64,000 nt of DNA from Engelhardtia mirabilis (GCF_007748095.1 NZ_CP036287.1:6386001-6450000), one strand, 5' to 3'. Numbered from the stretch's first letter, positions 35,546-45,044 are shown. Notes: generated from the letters alone by a model not told the origin. Numbers and translations: made by a program.

Positions 35546-37456
35546 TCACTGGAGGTTGACCAGCACCAGCACGAGGCCGGCGCCCTCTTCGAGGTTCGTC
35601 ATGGCCTTGCCGATCACCGCGCCGTCCCAGCGGCCCGAGTCGGTGGCCTTCATGGCGTGACCGGCCAGCGCGGCCGTCGTCAGGCGGTCACCGGCGAGGA
35701 TCGGTCCGTTCTCGGTCGAGGCCTTGACCCACACGCGGCCACTCATGGCGACGGCGAACTCCCCGTCCAGGACGCCGTCCTGACCCAGGTGCAGGCCCGG
35801 GTTGACGCCGTTCGCGCCGGAGACGATGCCCGCCACCCGGCGGTCGTAGGCCTCGCCGCTCGCGACCAGCTCGCCGGGGTTCTGCGTGTCGATCACGACC
35901 ACCGTGCCCGGCTCGAGCCGCTCGCTGGAGTCGAAGCCCTCGACGATGTCCGCGCCGCCGCGAATCTCGAGCACCGGCACGCTGAATTTGTCCACCGCGC
36001 CATCGACGCGCAGCTCGTTGCCGAGCCCCACGTACCAGAGGCGAGCCTTCTTCGAGCCGAGCTCGTGGCTGAAGGCGATCTGGGCGTTCCCCCCGATGCC
36101 GCCGACGATCTCGATCTCGGTCTCGGCTCCGTAGGGGCTGGCTTCGCGACCCATGTGGACGCCCTGCACCGTCGGTGTGATCGTCGTGTTCTGCCCGGTC
36201 ACGCTCAGACCACCCTGGGGTGCGTCGGTCGATCCGACGCTCACTCGCCCCGCCACGGTCATCTGCCCCGCCACATCCATCTGCCCCGCCACAGTCGCGT
36301 CTTGCACCATGGTGGTGGCGCCGAGGAGGGCCGTGCCTGCGGTCAGGTTGCTGACGGATCCGTCGGTCGCGGCAAGGTAGCCCGGGACGGAGAGGTTGAA
36401 GATGGAGGAGTTCTCGAGCGGATCGGCGACGTCGATGCTGTCGGCCGTGACCGTATCGAAGCGCCCGCTGCCTTCGACGTGCAGGGTCGCCTGGGGATCG
36501 TCCGTGTTGATCCCGACCCGACCGGTTGCTCGGTCGATCACCATTCGGTTGACCCCGGCGACGAAGTCGCGGAAGTAGAGGTCCTTCTCGACGGCGTGCA
36601 TGTAGATCGCCCACTTCGACGCTGCGTCGGCGGTCTGCATCAGGATTCCGGGCGACTCGCTGGTCACGAACACGGGAATGCCTGTGGTCCTCCTGACCTC
36701 GAGCGTCGAGCCCGGCGTCGTCGTTCCGATGCCGACGGCGCCGGCGGTGTAGACGGCCGTGGAGCCGTTGAGGCCGAAGGGCGAGGCTCCCTGGGGGCCC
36801 TGCGGGCCCTCGGGACCTACCGGCCCCTCAGCGCCGGCGGGCCCTTCGGGTCCGGTGGGTCCCTCCGGGCCGACCGGTCCGACCGGGCCTTCCGGACCAA
36901 CCGGCCCTTCCGGACCGGCCGGTCCCTCCGGCCCCACGAGCCCGCTGCTCGGGCCGACCCAGTTCCCGGTCGGATCGACGACCGGCAGGCCGTTCACGGC
37001 GATCGAGTTGGGCGTGATGTCCTTGCCGTCGACGTTGACGGCTTGGCTCGCGACGCCGGCGTACAGCGCGTAGGGCGTGCTCGCCAGGCGCTGGCGCGGG
37101 ACGGACTCCGAGTCGGCGCCGTAGGTCACGCCGAGGAACAGCGTCGCGTGGTCCTCGAACAGCGCGGTCGGGAAGGAAGTCGAGCTGCCGACCAGGGCGC
37201 TGAGCAGACCGTCGGCGACGGCCAGGGTCTGGGTCTCGCTCCACAGGGGCGCGCCGCCGGCGGGAAGGGTGTACAGGGCGAACGTCACGTCGAGGGCCGG
37301 GTCGTTGACTTCGCTTCCGGTGCCGTCGAGCAGGCGGCCTTGGAACTGGAGCAGCGCCGGCGGATCACCCGCGGCGGAGACAGGAGTCAGAGCGGGCGCG
37401 ACGGGGAGAGCGAGGCCGCAGAGCAGGGCGGAGAGCCCGAGGTAGAGGGGTTGCAT
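35546..37456 (-). CDS. Secreted collagen-like fibre protein
   Basis: A 636-residue exported protein with an N-terminal signal peptide. Residues about 35-165 form a beta-rich head (FQGRLLDG, ASTPYALYAGVA). Residues about 175-224 are some 16 uninterrupted Gly-x-y triplets, mostly GPEGPx, a collagen-like triple-helix stalk. A repeat-rich shaft follows with phrases such as GIGTTTPGSTLEV and GRVGINTDDPQATLHV, as in phage-tail-fibre-like surface proteins. The C-terminal 120 residues (GADIVEGFDSSE onwards, ending VLVLVNLQ) recur in the truncated gene at 53150-53767. I infer a trimeric surface or extracellular fibre. Its stop overlaps the next gene's possible GTG start. Confidence 0.83.
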   Translation of the reverse strand: MQPLYLGLSALLCGLALPVAPALTPVSAAGDPPALLQFQGRLLDGTGSEVNDPALDVTFALYTLPAGGAPLWSETQTLAVADGLLSALVGSSTSFPTALFEDHATLFLGVTYGADSESVPRQRLASTPYALYAGVASQAVNVDGKDITPNSIAVNGLPVVDPTGNWVGPSSGLVGPEGPAGPEGPVGPEGPVGPVGPEGPTGPEGPAGAEGPVGPEGPQGPQGASPFGLNGSTAVYTAGAVGIGTTTPGSTLEVRRTTGIPVFVTSESPGILMQTADAASKWAIYMHAVEKDLYFRDFVAGVNRMVIDRATGRVGINTDDPQATLHVEGSGRFDTVTADSIDVADPLENSSIFNLSVPGYLAATDGSVSNLTAGTALLGATTMVQDATVAGQMDVAGQMTVAGRVSVGSTDAPQGGLSVTGQNTTITPTVQGVHMGREASPYGAETEIEIVGGIGGNAQIAFSHELGSKKARLWYVGLGNELRVDGAVDKFSVPVLEIRGGADIVEGFDSSERLEPGTVVVIDTQNPGELVASGEAYDRRVAGIVSGANGVNPGLHLGQDGVLDGEFAVAMSGRVWVKASTENGPILAGDRLTTAALAGHAMKATDSGRWDGAVIGKAMTNLEEGAGLVLVLVNLQ

Positions 37457-37486
37457 GGCGAGGATCGATGGGAGGGGGGAGCGAGC

Positions 37487-38353
37487 TCAGTTGCCCAGCG
37501 GGGTGACGAGGCGGTTGGTGAAGGAGCCGCCGAGCGGCGCGAACGAATCGATCTCGAAGCCCTGCCACTGGAAGGCCTTACCGGCCAGGTTGGGGTCGTT
37601 CGGGAGCGGGAAGGTCCAGACCTGCGGGCCGGCACCGAGGAACACCGTCGGCGTCGGGCTGAAGAACAGCGCGACCAGGTCGAAGGCGCCGTCGATGCCG
37701 GCGAGCGGCAGGGCGAAGCCGGCCAGGGGCAGGCCGATGTAGAGGCCGATCAGGCTTCCCGGCGCTCCGTAGAAGGCGATCTGGTAGGGATTGCCGAGCG
37801 TCAGCGCCGCGGGCGCCACGAGCGCGGGCTCATAGCGATAGGCGCCCTCGGCGGTCGAGCTGTCGACGCCGTTCGAGACCGTCACGTCGACGATCGCGCG
37901 CGGGTTGCCGAGGGCGTCGACACCGGTGGGCGTGACCAGCGTCAGGCGGGTGTCGCTCAGCACGGTGAGCGAGCTCGCGGGCAGTCCGTCCATGCTGGCG
38001 GTCAGGGGCCCGGCGCCCAGGAAGCCGCTGCCCACGACCGTCTCGAGCTGCCCACCGTCCTTGGTTCCGCCGCCCGAGAGGACTCCGAAGACCGCGGGCC
38101 CGGGCGGCGCGAAGCTGGAGTCGACCCAGGCGGTGCTGCCGAGGAAGGCGTAGTTGGACGAGGAGGCGACCTCCCCGCCCGAGAAGGACGCCAGGGCGGC
38201 CTCGGCGCGGTAGGCCGCGCTCTGACTCGATCCCGCCGCGCCGAGCAGCTCGCGAGCGGGCGCGATGTGGTTCTCGGAGCCCGAGGCACCGGACTGCGCC
38301 AGGGCGGGCGCCGCCGCCAGCAGGACGCTCAGGGGAGACAGGAGGGTTCGCAT
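37487..38353 (-). CDS. Secreted IPT/TIG-domain protein
   Basis: A 288-residue exported protein with signal peptide ending PALAQ. After a short linker (ENHIAPARELLGAA, where surface or spore-coat-like features are not evident) it has an IPT/TIG immunoglobulin-like fold around residues 85-170 (GSGFLGAGPLTASMDG, TLVTPTG, IVDVTVSNG) and ends with the small beta module shared by other secreted proteins here (AFYGAPGSLIG, FPLPNDPNLAGKAF). It is the first gene of the minus-strand run ending at 31592 and lies 30 bp before the collagen-like gene. The open frame continues upstream to 39319 but runs antisense to the sigma factor gene, so the ATG at 38353 is chosen. Confidence 0.78.
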   Translation of the reverse strand: MRTLLSPLSVLLAAAPALAQSGASGSENHIAPARELLGAAGSSQSAAYRAEAALASFSGGEVASSSNYAFLGSTAWVDSSFAPPGPAVFGVLSGGGTKDGGQLETVVGSGFLGAGPLTASMDGLPASSLTVLSDTRLTLVTPTGVDALGNPRAIVDVTVSNGVDSSTAEGAYRYEPALVAPAALTLGNPYQIAFYGAPGSLIGLYIGLPLAGFALPLAGIDGAFDLVALFFSPTPTVFLGAGPQVWTFPLPNDPNLAGKAFQWQGFEIDSFAPLGGSFTNRLVTPLGN

Positions 38354-38524
38354 CGGTGCCTTCGATCGGGCCGGGGGAAGCGTCGGACCTCGGCTGAAGG
38401 GCGAGGCTCGGTGCAGACACGGAAAGCGCCCCCCGATCGCGCAAGGCACCTGCGCGAAACTCCCCACCGGCACCGCTCGCAGCCGTAACCCCCTGGGATG
38501 GGTTACCTTTCGGATGCAACTTCC

Positions 38525-39118
38525 ATGGATCGACCCGACACAGCCCCGGCCCCCTCCGAGCGCCGACGCCCCTCGCTCTCGGTGGACCGAGCGCTGGTCG
38601 AAGCCCAGCCGCCGGGCAAGGTCAACGAGCTGCTGCCCCTGGTCTACGAGCGCCTGCGCGACATCGCCCGGCGCTTCGTCGACTCCCCCGGCCGGTCGAC
38701 CCTGCAGCCGACCGCGCTGGTCCACGAGGCCTACGTGAAGCTCGTGCGGGCCGAGCCCGATCGCGACTTCGACCAGGAGCACTTCCTGTGCCTGGCCGCG
38801 CGGGCCATGCGACAGATCCTGGTCGACCACGCGCGCGAGCGCGGCGCCGCTAAGCGCGGGGGCGGCTGGAACCGGATCAGCCTGAACCTGGGTAGCGGAG
38901 CGCCGGACTCGGTCGTTCCGGCGGTCGAGCTGGCCGAGGCCCTGAGCCGGCTCGAGAAGCTCGACGAACGCCAGGTCCGGATCGCGGAGCTGCGGGCCTT
39001 CGGCGGCATGACCGTGCCGGAGATCTCGCGCGCGCTGGGCATTCCGCCGCGCACGGTCGACGCCCAGTGGCGGATCGCCCGCGCCTGGCTGCAGGCGGAG
39101 TTGAGCACGGAGTCCTGA
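38525..39118 (+). CDS. ECF-type RNA polymerase sigma factor paired with a kinase
   Basis: A 197-residue sigma factor of the same group as the one at 30939. Region 2 has ELLPLVYERLRDIARRF, the signature STLQPTALVHEAYVKLV and FLCLAARAMRQILVDHA. Region 4 has an intact helix-turn-helix, GMTVPEISRALGIPPRTVDAQWRIARAWL. The kinase gene begins 7 bp after its stop, the standard sigma-kinase pair in planctomycetes, so phosphorylation-linked control of the sigma factor is a reasonable inference. An in-frame ATG at 38498 would add nine residues. It is divergent from the secreted-protein operon, which is a plausible regulatory target. Confidence 0.92.
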   Translation: MDRPDTAPAPSERRRPSLSVDRALVEAQPPGKVNELLPLVYERLRDIARRFVDSPGRSTLQPTALVHEAYVKLVRAEPDRDFDQEHFLCLAARAMRQILVDHARERGAAKRGGGWNRISLNLGSGAPDSVVPAVELAEALSRLEKLDERQVRIAELRAFGGMTVPEISRALGIPPRTVDAQWRIARAWLQAELSTES

Positions 39119-39125
39119 GGCGCCC

Positions 39126-42100
39126 GTGACCGACGATCGCGAGCTGCACCGCCGCGCCGGCGAGGTGTTCGAGGCGGCGCTGGAGGTGGCCGACGACGAA
39201 CGCCGGGCCTTCTTGGACCGCTCCTGCGGCGACGACGGGGCCCTGCGCGCGGCGGTCGAGCGCCTCCTGGACCACGATGACGACGAGGGGATCCTGCGCG
39301 ACCGGGCGCTCGACTCCAACCGCGCGGCCCTGGGACACCTGCTCGAGGGCGACCTCGACTACGTCGACGTGGACGACCCGCTGGGCTCGACGCGGGACCG
39401 CATCGGCCCCTACCGCATCCTGCGCCGCATCGGCGAGGGCGGCATGGGCGTGGTCTACGAGGCCGAGCAGGACGCGCCGCGCCGACGCGTGGCGCTCAAG
39501 GTCAACCGCCCGGTGCACGACTCGGACCGCCGCTTGCGTCGGTTTCGGCGCGAGGCCGAGGTCCTTGGACGGCTAGAGCACGCCGGCATCGCGCGGATCT
39601 ACCAGGCAGGCACCTTCGAGCACCGTGGGGCCGCACGGCCCTACTTCGCCATGGAGTTCATCGAAGGTGTGCCCATCACGACCTTCGCCACCCGCGCCCA
39701 TCTGCCGCTCCGCGCCCGCCTGACGCTCCTGATCTCAGTCCTCGAGGCGGTGCAGCACGCCCACGACAACGGCGTCATCCACCGGGACCTGAAGCCCGAC
39801 AACGTGCTCGTGCGCGGCGACGGCTCGCCGGTCGTGCTCGACTTCGGCGTCGCGCGGCTGAGCGACAGCTCCACCGCACTGACCTCCTTGGACACCCTGA
39901 ACGGCGAGATCCTGGGAACCCTCGCCTACATGGCACCGGAGCAGCTCAGCGGCGACCCGGACGCCGTCACGCCGCGCTCGGACGTCTATGCCCTCGGCGC
40001 CCTGGCCTACGAGCTGCTCGCCGGCCGGCCCCCGCACGAGCTGGGCGGCCTCGCGTTGACCGCCGCCATGCGCGTGCTGACCGAGCGGGAGCCGCCGCGC
40101 CTGGGCCTGCTCGAACCGAACCTCGCCGGCGACGTCGAGACGATCGTCGGCAAGGCACTCGAGACCGATCCCGCCCGACGCTACGCCTCGGCCGCGGCGC
40201 TCGCCGCCGACCTGCGGGCCTTCCTCGAGCACCGCCCGATCGTCGCCCACCCGCCGAGCCGCCTCTACCTGGCCCGCAAGTTCACCCGCCGGCACAAGGG
40301 CCTGGTGGCCGGAGCCGCCACGGCCTTCGTCGCCATCACCCTGGGACTGGTCGCGTCGCTCGTGTCGCTCGCCGGCGAGCGCGAGCAGCGCGAGCTCGCG
40401 GACGCGAGCGCGGAGCGTGCGCGGCGCGGCGAGCGCGCCGCCATCGGTCATCTCTACCGGGCGGTCCAGGACCACCTCGACGACGGCGAGCTGTGGGCCG
40501 CGGCCCAGCTCTACGCCGTCGCCGACCACCGAGGCGGGGGCTGGGACGACGCCTTCCTGGCCCGCGTGATGCCGAACATGCTGCCCGCGGACGTGTCCAG
40601 CGCCGGCGCCCGCTGGCTCGACGACGAGCGCATCGTCGTGCCGGCCCGCATGGGCGGCGGCGCGCGGATCCTCGCGGTGGCCGACTGGACCGAGGTCGGT
40701 CGGCTGCTGCCCTCGGAGCCCCTCGCCAGCGCGACCGTGCTGCCCGGGCATCTCGTACTCTGCCGGCCGCTGGCCCCCTTCGGCTCGATCGTCACGGTCG
40801 ACGCGCGGACCGGCGCCGTGCGGGAGCGGCGGCCGAGCCCCTTCTCGGGCGGCGCCCCCCGCCACGCCCCGTCTGCCACGCTGGACGCCGACGGGCGCCT
40901 GGTCACCGCCTACCGGAGCGAGGACGGGCAGACCATCGTCGTCGACCGTGGCGAGGGCGCTTCGCTGGGAATCGACGTGGACGGCCGAGAGGATTGGCTC
41001 CCGATCCCCATCGCCGGCAGTCGGTTCATCGCCATGCGCGCGGACGACGGCCGACTGAGGGTCCACGAGCTCGACACCGGGACCCTCCTGGGCGAAGTGG
41101 ACGGGCTGCGCCCGTCCGCCGGGACCTACTTCGCATCGCGGCGCGGCGGGCGCGCCCTCTTGTCCTCGGACGTCGAGGATCGACTGGTCGAAGTCGACCT
41201 CGAGCGCCGCGAGGTCGTTCGGCGCTGGGAGCACATCCGCAACCGCCCCTTCGATCTGTTCGAGCTCTCCGCCGACGAACGGCTCCTGGCCCAGGGCCCG
41301 GGCGCGCGAGTCGAGATCTGGGACCTGGAGCGCGAGGTGGAGGTCTGGTCCGGTCCGGTCGAGCTCCTGGCCGGTGCCAGCCACCGCGTGCACCTCTCGC
41401 CCGACGGCCGGCGGGCGATCGTCGGCGCCGACGACGTGATCGGGTTCGTGCTCGACCTCGATCGCCCACCGGTCGACCCCGCGGACCTGGGCACCGACCG
41501 CGACCCGCGCGCGAACACCTTCCGCGGTCACGACTCGTTCGTGTACCACCTGGCCCTGTCACCCGACGGGCGCCTGGCCGCCTCCCTGTCCGTTTCGGAC
41601 GGGCGCCTCGCGATCTGGGACCTCCACAGCCTCGAGACCGTCGCCACGCGCCTGATCGGAGAGGACGGCGCCCACGAGTTTCGACGTCGATCCAACCTGA
41701 TCGCCTTCGACGACGACGGGCGGCGGCTGTGGTTCTCGGCACCGCAGTCCGGGTACGGCGCCGAGTTGCGGTGCTGGGACCTGTTGACCGGCGAGGTCGA
41801 GGTCCGCGCGGCCGTCGACGGGGCCTCGCTGAACCCTCACCTGGCGCTCTTGGACGACCTGCTCGAGCGGCTCGGTCCCGGCCCACCGAAGCGCCTTGGT
41901 CGCAAGGCGGCGCGACTCGCCGACGGACGCGGCCTGGCCGTCCAGCAGGCGGCGGGCCTGCGGATCCCGGACGGGGAGCGCTGGCACACGGCCCCGCCCG
42001 GCAACTCGGAGGAGGGTCTGGCCCTGTCCCCGGACGGCGGGCGCGTCGCGATCGCGGCGGCGCGCGCCATCCGGGTCGCCGACGCGACGTCCCCCGACGA

Positions 42101-42491
42101 GCTCTACCGCACCCGCGGGCAGGCCTATGCCGCCGCCTGGGCTCCCGACGGACGCCTGTTCGCGACGGCGGGCGAGGACGGGCGTATCCGGCTGTTCGAC
42201 GGCGAGCTCTTGATCGAGCTCTACTCCTTCCCGGCCCACGACGACTACGTCTTCTCGCTCGCCTGGACGCCCGACGGCACCCGCCTCGTCTCGACCTCCG
42301 GGGACGCGACCGTGCGCGTCTGGGACCCGCGCACTCCGGAGGCGCGCGAGGCCGACCACGCCGGCTACCGCCGCCGCTACGAGGCGCTGCGCGGCGAGGA
42401 CAGCGCGCAGCTCACCGCCCGCTTCGGCGAGGCGATGTCGGTCGACGAGCGCGGCGCGATCCTGCGCGCCGCGCTCGACGCCCGGCGATGA
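39126..42491 (+). CDS. Transmembrane Ser/Thr protein kinase with WD40-like C-terminus
   Basis: A 1121-residue kinase with a GTG start, 7 bp after the sigma factor. An N-terminal helical segment (about 1-85) precedes a Hanks-type kinase domain with the Gly-rich loop GEGGMGVV, Lys125 in VALKV, catalytic Asp221 in HRDLKPDN, Asp239 in DFG and the APEQ motif. One hydrophobic helix (about residues 392-415) crosses the membrane. The remaining 700 residues hold WD40-like units, clearest at the end (FSLAWTPDGTRLVSTSGDATVRVWD). The topology suggests an inner kinase and an outer sensor propeller. All catalytic residues are present. A collapsed copy of this gene lies at 47499-47961, and a relative at 53757. 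Confidence 0.93.
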   Translation: MTDDRELHRRAGEVFEAALEVADDERRAFLDRSCGDDGALRAAVERLLDHDDDEGILRDRALDSNRAALGHLLEGDLDYVDVDDPLGSTRDRIGPYRILRRIGEGGMGVVYEAEQDAPRRRVALKVNRPVHDSDRRLRRFRREAEVLGRLEHAGIARIYQAGTFEHRGAARPYFAMEFIEGVPITTFATRAHLPLRARLTLLISVLEAVQHAHDNGVIHRDLKPDNVLVRGDGSPVVLDFGVARLSDSSTALTSLDTLNGEILGTLAYMAPEQLSGDPDAVTPRSDVYALGALAYELLAGRPPHELGGLALTAAMRVLTEREPPRLGLLEPNLAGDVETIVGKALETDPARRYASAAALAADLRAFLEHRPIVAHPPSRLYLARKFTRRHKGLVAGAATAFVAITLGLVASLVSLAGEREQRELADASAERARRGERAAIGHLYRAVQDHLDDGELWAAAQLYAVADHRGGGWDDAFLARVMPNMLPADVSSAGARWLDDERIVVPARMGGGARILAVADWTEVGRLLPSEPLASATVLPGHLVLCRPLAPFGSIVTVDARTGAVRERRPSPFSGGAPRHAPSATLDADGRLVTAYRSEDGQTIVVDRGEGASLGIDVDGREDWLPIPIAGSRFIAMRADDGRLRVHELDTGTLLGEVDGLRPSAGTYFASRRGGRALLSSDVEDRLVEVDLERREVVRRWEHIRNRPFDLFELSADERLLAQGPGARVEIWDLEREVEVWSGPVELLAGASHRVHLSPDGRRAIVGADDVIGFVLDLDRPPVDPADLGTDRDPRANTFRGHDSFVYHLALSPDGRLAASLSVSDGRLAIWDLHSLETVATRLIGEDGAHEFRRRSNLIAFDDDGRRLWFSAPQSGYGAELRCWDLLTGEVEVRAAVDGASLNPHLALLDDLLERLGPGPPKRLGRKAARLADGRGLAVQQAAGLRIPDGERWHTAPPGNSEEGLALSPDGGRVAIAAARAIRVADATSPDELYRTRGQAYAAAWAPDGRLFATAGEDGRIRLFDGELLIELYSFPAHDDYVFSLAWTPDGTRLVSTSGDATVRVWDPRTPEAREADHAGYRRRYEALRGEDSAQLTARFGEAMSVDERGAILRAALDARR

Positions 42492-42638
42492 CCGGCGGTG
42501 GAGCGGCCCCGAATCGCGCCAACTGGTGAAACCCTCACCCTCCCGGCTGGCACCGGTGCTGGTGGGCGCGCCCGCGCCCGCTCTCCATTGCACCCCGCAA
42601 CCGGGACCACGTCCCTCTGCCTCCAAGTCGCATTCCCC

Positions 42639-43562
42639 ATGCTCGACCGACTCCCGCTCTCCATCGCGCCGACCTTGGTGGTCCTGGGCCTCGCTTCTGC
42701 CGCCACGGCCCAGGTCAGCCCCTATCCGGCCGGGGCCTACGTGCTCAGCGCGCCTTCCTCGGGCAGCGCCGGCGACGACGCGATCTTCAGGCTCGCCCCA
42801 GACGGGTCGATCAGCACCCTGGTGGCGCCCAACGAGCGCCTGAACGGCTTGCGTGAGCTCGTCTTCGACCAGGGAGCGATGAATCTCTACGCCCTGCAGT
42901 CGAACGCCTGGACGCGCACTCACCGGGTCCTGCACGTAGCGCCTGACGGGACCCTGACGCCCGTCGCCGGAGGCTATGGCTACGTGCTGGCGACGATGGC
43001 CATCACACCCGACGGGCGCCTGAACGTCCTGCAGACCGGCACCAACACGTCGACGCTGATCCGCATCGATCCCGCCAACAACTTCGCCGACCAGCAGGTC
43101 ACACTCGGCCCCCCCATGTCGATCCGCGACGTCGACGCCGGACCGGACGGCAGCCTCTACTTCACGGGTGGACCCCTGAACGACATCGGGGTCTGGCGCA
43201 TCGGCCCGGACGACTCCCTCTCCAAGCTCCCGGCCTTCTCGAAGGGCACGACCTTCTCGCCCCTCTCCAGCCCGGGCGGGATCCACTTCGACCAAGCCAG
43301 CGGCAAGCTGTGGGTCACCCAGGCCGCTCCCGGAGCAGAGGGGTCGATCTACACCCTCGACCTGGCCAGCGGCGACGTCGAGCTCTGGTGCAAGATCGCC
43401 GGCTATCCACAACCCGGCATGCGCGGGGTCACCTTCGACCCCGTAGCGCAGCTGCCGCTCGTCGGACTCATGTCCTACACAACCGTGGGCTACTTCGATC
43501 AAGGCGGGACATCCCAGGCCTCGGTCCGACTCCCCTGGCCTTCGGACGTCGACCTGCGTTGA
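42639..43562 (+). CDS. Secreted small propeller protein, copy 1
   Basis: A 307-residue exported protein with signal peptide ending ASAATAQ and mature start VSPYP. The body is a beta-propeller with repeated D-x-x-G and P-D-G segments (FRLAPDGSIS, AITPDGRLN, DAGPDGSLYFTGGPLN), resembling NHL or SMP-30-like proteins. No catalytic residues can be named. It starts 147 bp after the kinase stop. A frameshifted relative lies at 46330-47261. The ATG at 42639 begins the signal peptide. A 14-nt motif shared with two other loci lies 25 bp after the stop. Confidence 0.8.
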   Translation: MLDRLPLSIAPTLVVLGLASAATAQVSPYPAGAYVLSAPSSGSAGDDAIFRLAPDGSISTLVAPNERLNGLRELVFDQGAMNLYALQSNAWTRTHRVLHVAPDGTLTPVAGGYGYVLATMAITPDGRLNVLQTGTNTSTLIRIDPANNFADQQVTLGPPMSIRDVDAGPDGSLYFTGGPLNDIGVWRIGPDDSLSKLPAFSKGTTFSPLSSPGGIHFDQASGKLWVTQAAPGAEGSIYTLDLASGDVELWCKIAGYPQPGMRGVTFDPVAQLPLVGLMSYTTVGYFDQGGTSQASVRLPWPSDVDLR

Positions 43563-43611
43563 GCACTGACAAGACGGCACCGACGAAGTGTGCGACTCCG
43601 TACTGTTGGTG

Positions 43612-44307
43612 CTACGCCCTATCGCAGTGGCGCAGGATCTCGGTCAGGAAGTCCTGGTCGGCGCCGCGACGGGCGAGGATCTCGACGATCGGTTCCAGAC
43701 CTTCCAATCCTCCGACCTCGGGTCGACGACGGTCGATCGCGATTGCACGCCACCAGCCGCTCCAACCCTGCACGAAGAAGGGTGAAGAGCAGGCGGTGAA
43801 GCCGAAGTGCCGGAAGCGCTCGACCGCCCAACCGCGGCATTGGGAGTAGACGACCTCGACGCCGAGCTCCTCGACGATCCGCGCCAGGATCGCCCACATG
43901 GTGCCGTGCACCACGGCCCGATCAGTTCCGCGCGGGCCGGTGTAGCCGCCCACGTCGATGGTCTCGGCCGGACGCGGTAGGCCAACCACGTCTTCGTAGA
44001 GCGACGAGAAGCCGTCGATCCGGTAGTGGAGCCGCAGGCGCAGGAACCCGACCGGCCCATCGATTCCAGGCTGCCGGGCGACGATGAACTCCACGTTGTC
44101 CCCGCCGTAGTGGTCGAGGTAGGGGTCAGGATCGAGCAGACCCCAGTTGCCGTCGCTGCGCTGCAGCTCGATGTCGAGCGCCTGCAGTTGCTCGCGCTCA
44201 CCGGGCGTAGCGATCCGGGCGCAGACGCCGCTCGGCGAGGTCAGGACGAGGTCACGGAAAGGCGAGAGAACATCGCGACGGCGAGCGTCACAGGCGGGTG
44301 GCTGCAT
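43612..44307 (-). CDS. GNAT-fold acyltransferase-like protein (FeeM-like)
   Basis: A 231-residue protein without a signal peptide. The central part (about residues 20-185) follows the order of a GNAT fold: an N-terminal RIATPGEREQLQALDIE segment, a DHYGGDNVEFIVARQPG strand pair, GFLRLRLHYRIDGF, the V-rich strand before VHGTMWAILARIVEELG, and VVYSQCRGWAVERFRHFGF near the end. This layout is found in FeeM-type N-acyl amino acid synthases and related autoinducer-synthase-like proteins. The assignment is by pattern only and the acyl donor is unknown. The ATG at 44307 is chosen because upstream sequence is Arg/Gly-rich. It lies downstream of a winged-helix regulator gene on the same strand, separated by a hairpin. 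Confidence 0.55.
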   Translation of the reverse strand: MQPPACDARRRDVLSPFRDLVLTSPSGVCARIATPGEREQLQALDIELQRSDGNWGLLDPDPYLDHYGGDNVEFIVARQPGIDGPVGFLRLRLHYRIDGFSSLYEDVVGLPRPAETIDVGGYTGPRGTDRAVVHGTMWAILARIVEELGVEVVYSQCRGWAVERFRHFGFTACSSPFFVQGWSGWWRAIAIDRRRPEVGGLEGLEPIVEILARRGADQDFLTEILRHCDRA

Positions 44308-44420
44308 GGGGATACCGAGGGCGAGGTCGGTGTTGCGCGGACCGTCGGCGGTTCCACTCCCATGGGGCCCGCGGGGACGACGGCCCACGTTCGAGCGGCG
44401 ACGCCCAGAGCAACCGAACG

Positions 44421-44444
44421 CAGCAATGCGGTGCCGCACTGCTG
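44421..44444 (-). terminator. Hairpin after the winged-helix regulator gene
   Basis: CAGCA/TGCTG and TGCGG/CCGCA pair around a TG loop, with one A/C mismatch, in 44421-44444. It starts 10 bp beyond the regulator's stop on the minus strand and precedes the GNAT-like gene. No T-tract is present. Confidence 0.45.
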
Positions 44445-44453
44445 GTATCGACG

Positions 44454-45023
44454 TCAGCCGCTGGCGACCGGGTGCACGGCGACGGTGACCTGCACGAAGT
44501 CCTGGCGCCGGGGGTCGTCGCGCTCGATCAGGAAGGCCTCGAGGTCGGCGATGCGGCGTTGGAGTTCGTCGCGATCCGCTGTGGAGAGACGAGCTTGGTG
44601 TTGGTGGAGCGAGAGGTTGCGGCCGCGGCCGCGGCGGACGGTGCCCGGTTGCTCCAATGCTCCGAGGTAGCCGCGCTCGAGGGCGCGGAAGCGCGTGCGC
44701 AGGGTGCGGCGGAACTCTTCGGTGGCCTCGGCGTCCCCGGGGTCGGCCTCGAGCACGACCTCGCTGCCGGTGAGCTCGTACACGACCTCGTCACGCCCGC
44801 CGGTCGAGCGGCGCTCGCACGCGCGCAGCGCCCCGGCCCCGACCAGCCTGCGGACGTGGTAGTAGAGCGAGCCGGCGGGGACCGCGGTGTGCTCGGCCAG
44901 CTCGGCCACACTGGCCCGACGCAGGCGCTCCATCACGGAGATCACCTGGTGGGCGACCGGGCTGCGCGCGGCACGGAGTTGATCGACACCGCTCAGGCGA
45001 ACGGGCTCGGGGGTCTTGGCCAT
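44454..45023 (-). CDS. Winged helix-turn-helix transcriptional regulator
   Basis: A 189-residue DNA-binding protein. Residues about 20-90 form an ArsR/PadR-like winged helix: VAHQVISVMERLR, ASVAELAEHTAVPAGSLYYHVRRLVGAGAL, and the wing ACERRSTGGRDEVVYELTG. The C-terminal half is helical and charged and is likely a dimerisation or sensing region. There are no paired Cys for metal binding, so a metal sensor is unlikely. It starts divergently from the trypsin-like protease gene at 45129. An inverted repeat in the 105-bp gap could be its operator. Regulation of the protease, itself, or both is an inference from layout. Confidence 0.8.
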   Translation of the reverse strand: MAKTPEPVRLSGVDQLRAARSPVAHQVISVMERLRRASVAELAEHTAVPAGSLYYHVRRLVGAGALRACERRSTGGRDEVVYELTGSEVVLEADPGDAEATEEFRRTLRTRFRALERGYLGALEQPGTVRRGRGRNLSLHQHQARLSTADRDELQRRIADLEAFLIERDDPRRQDFVQVTVAVHPVASG

Positions 45024-45044
45024 GGCCTTACTGTAACGCTGGCG

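Noticed and set aside
36800..36950. Short-period DNA repeats suggestive of a CRISPR or satellite
   Set aside because: They encode the Gly-x-y collagen-like stalk; the 9-bp period is a coding effect.
37487..39319. Extension of the TIG protein to 610 residues
   Set aside because: The added N-terminus runs antisense to the sigma factor gene and precedes a clear signal peptide starting at 38353.
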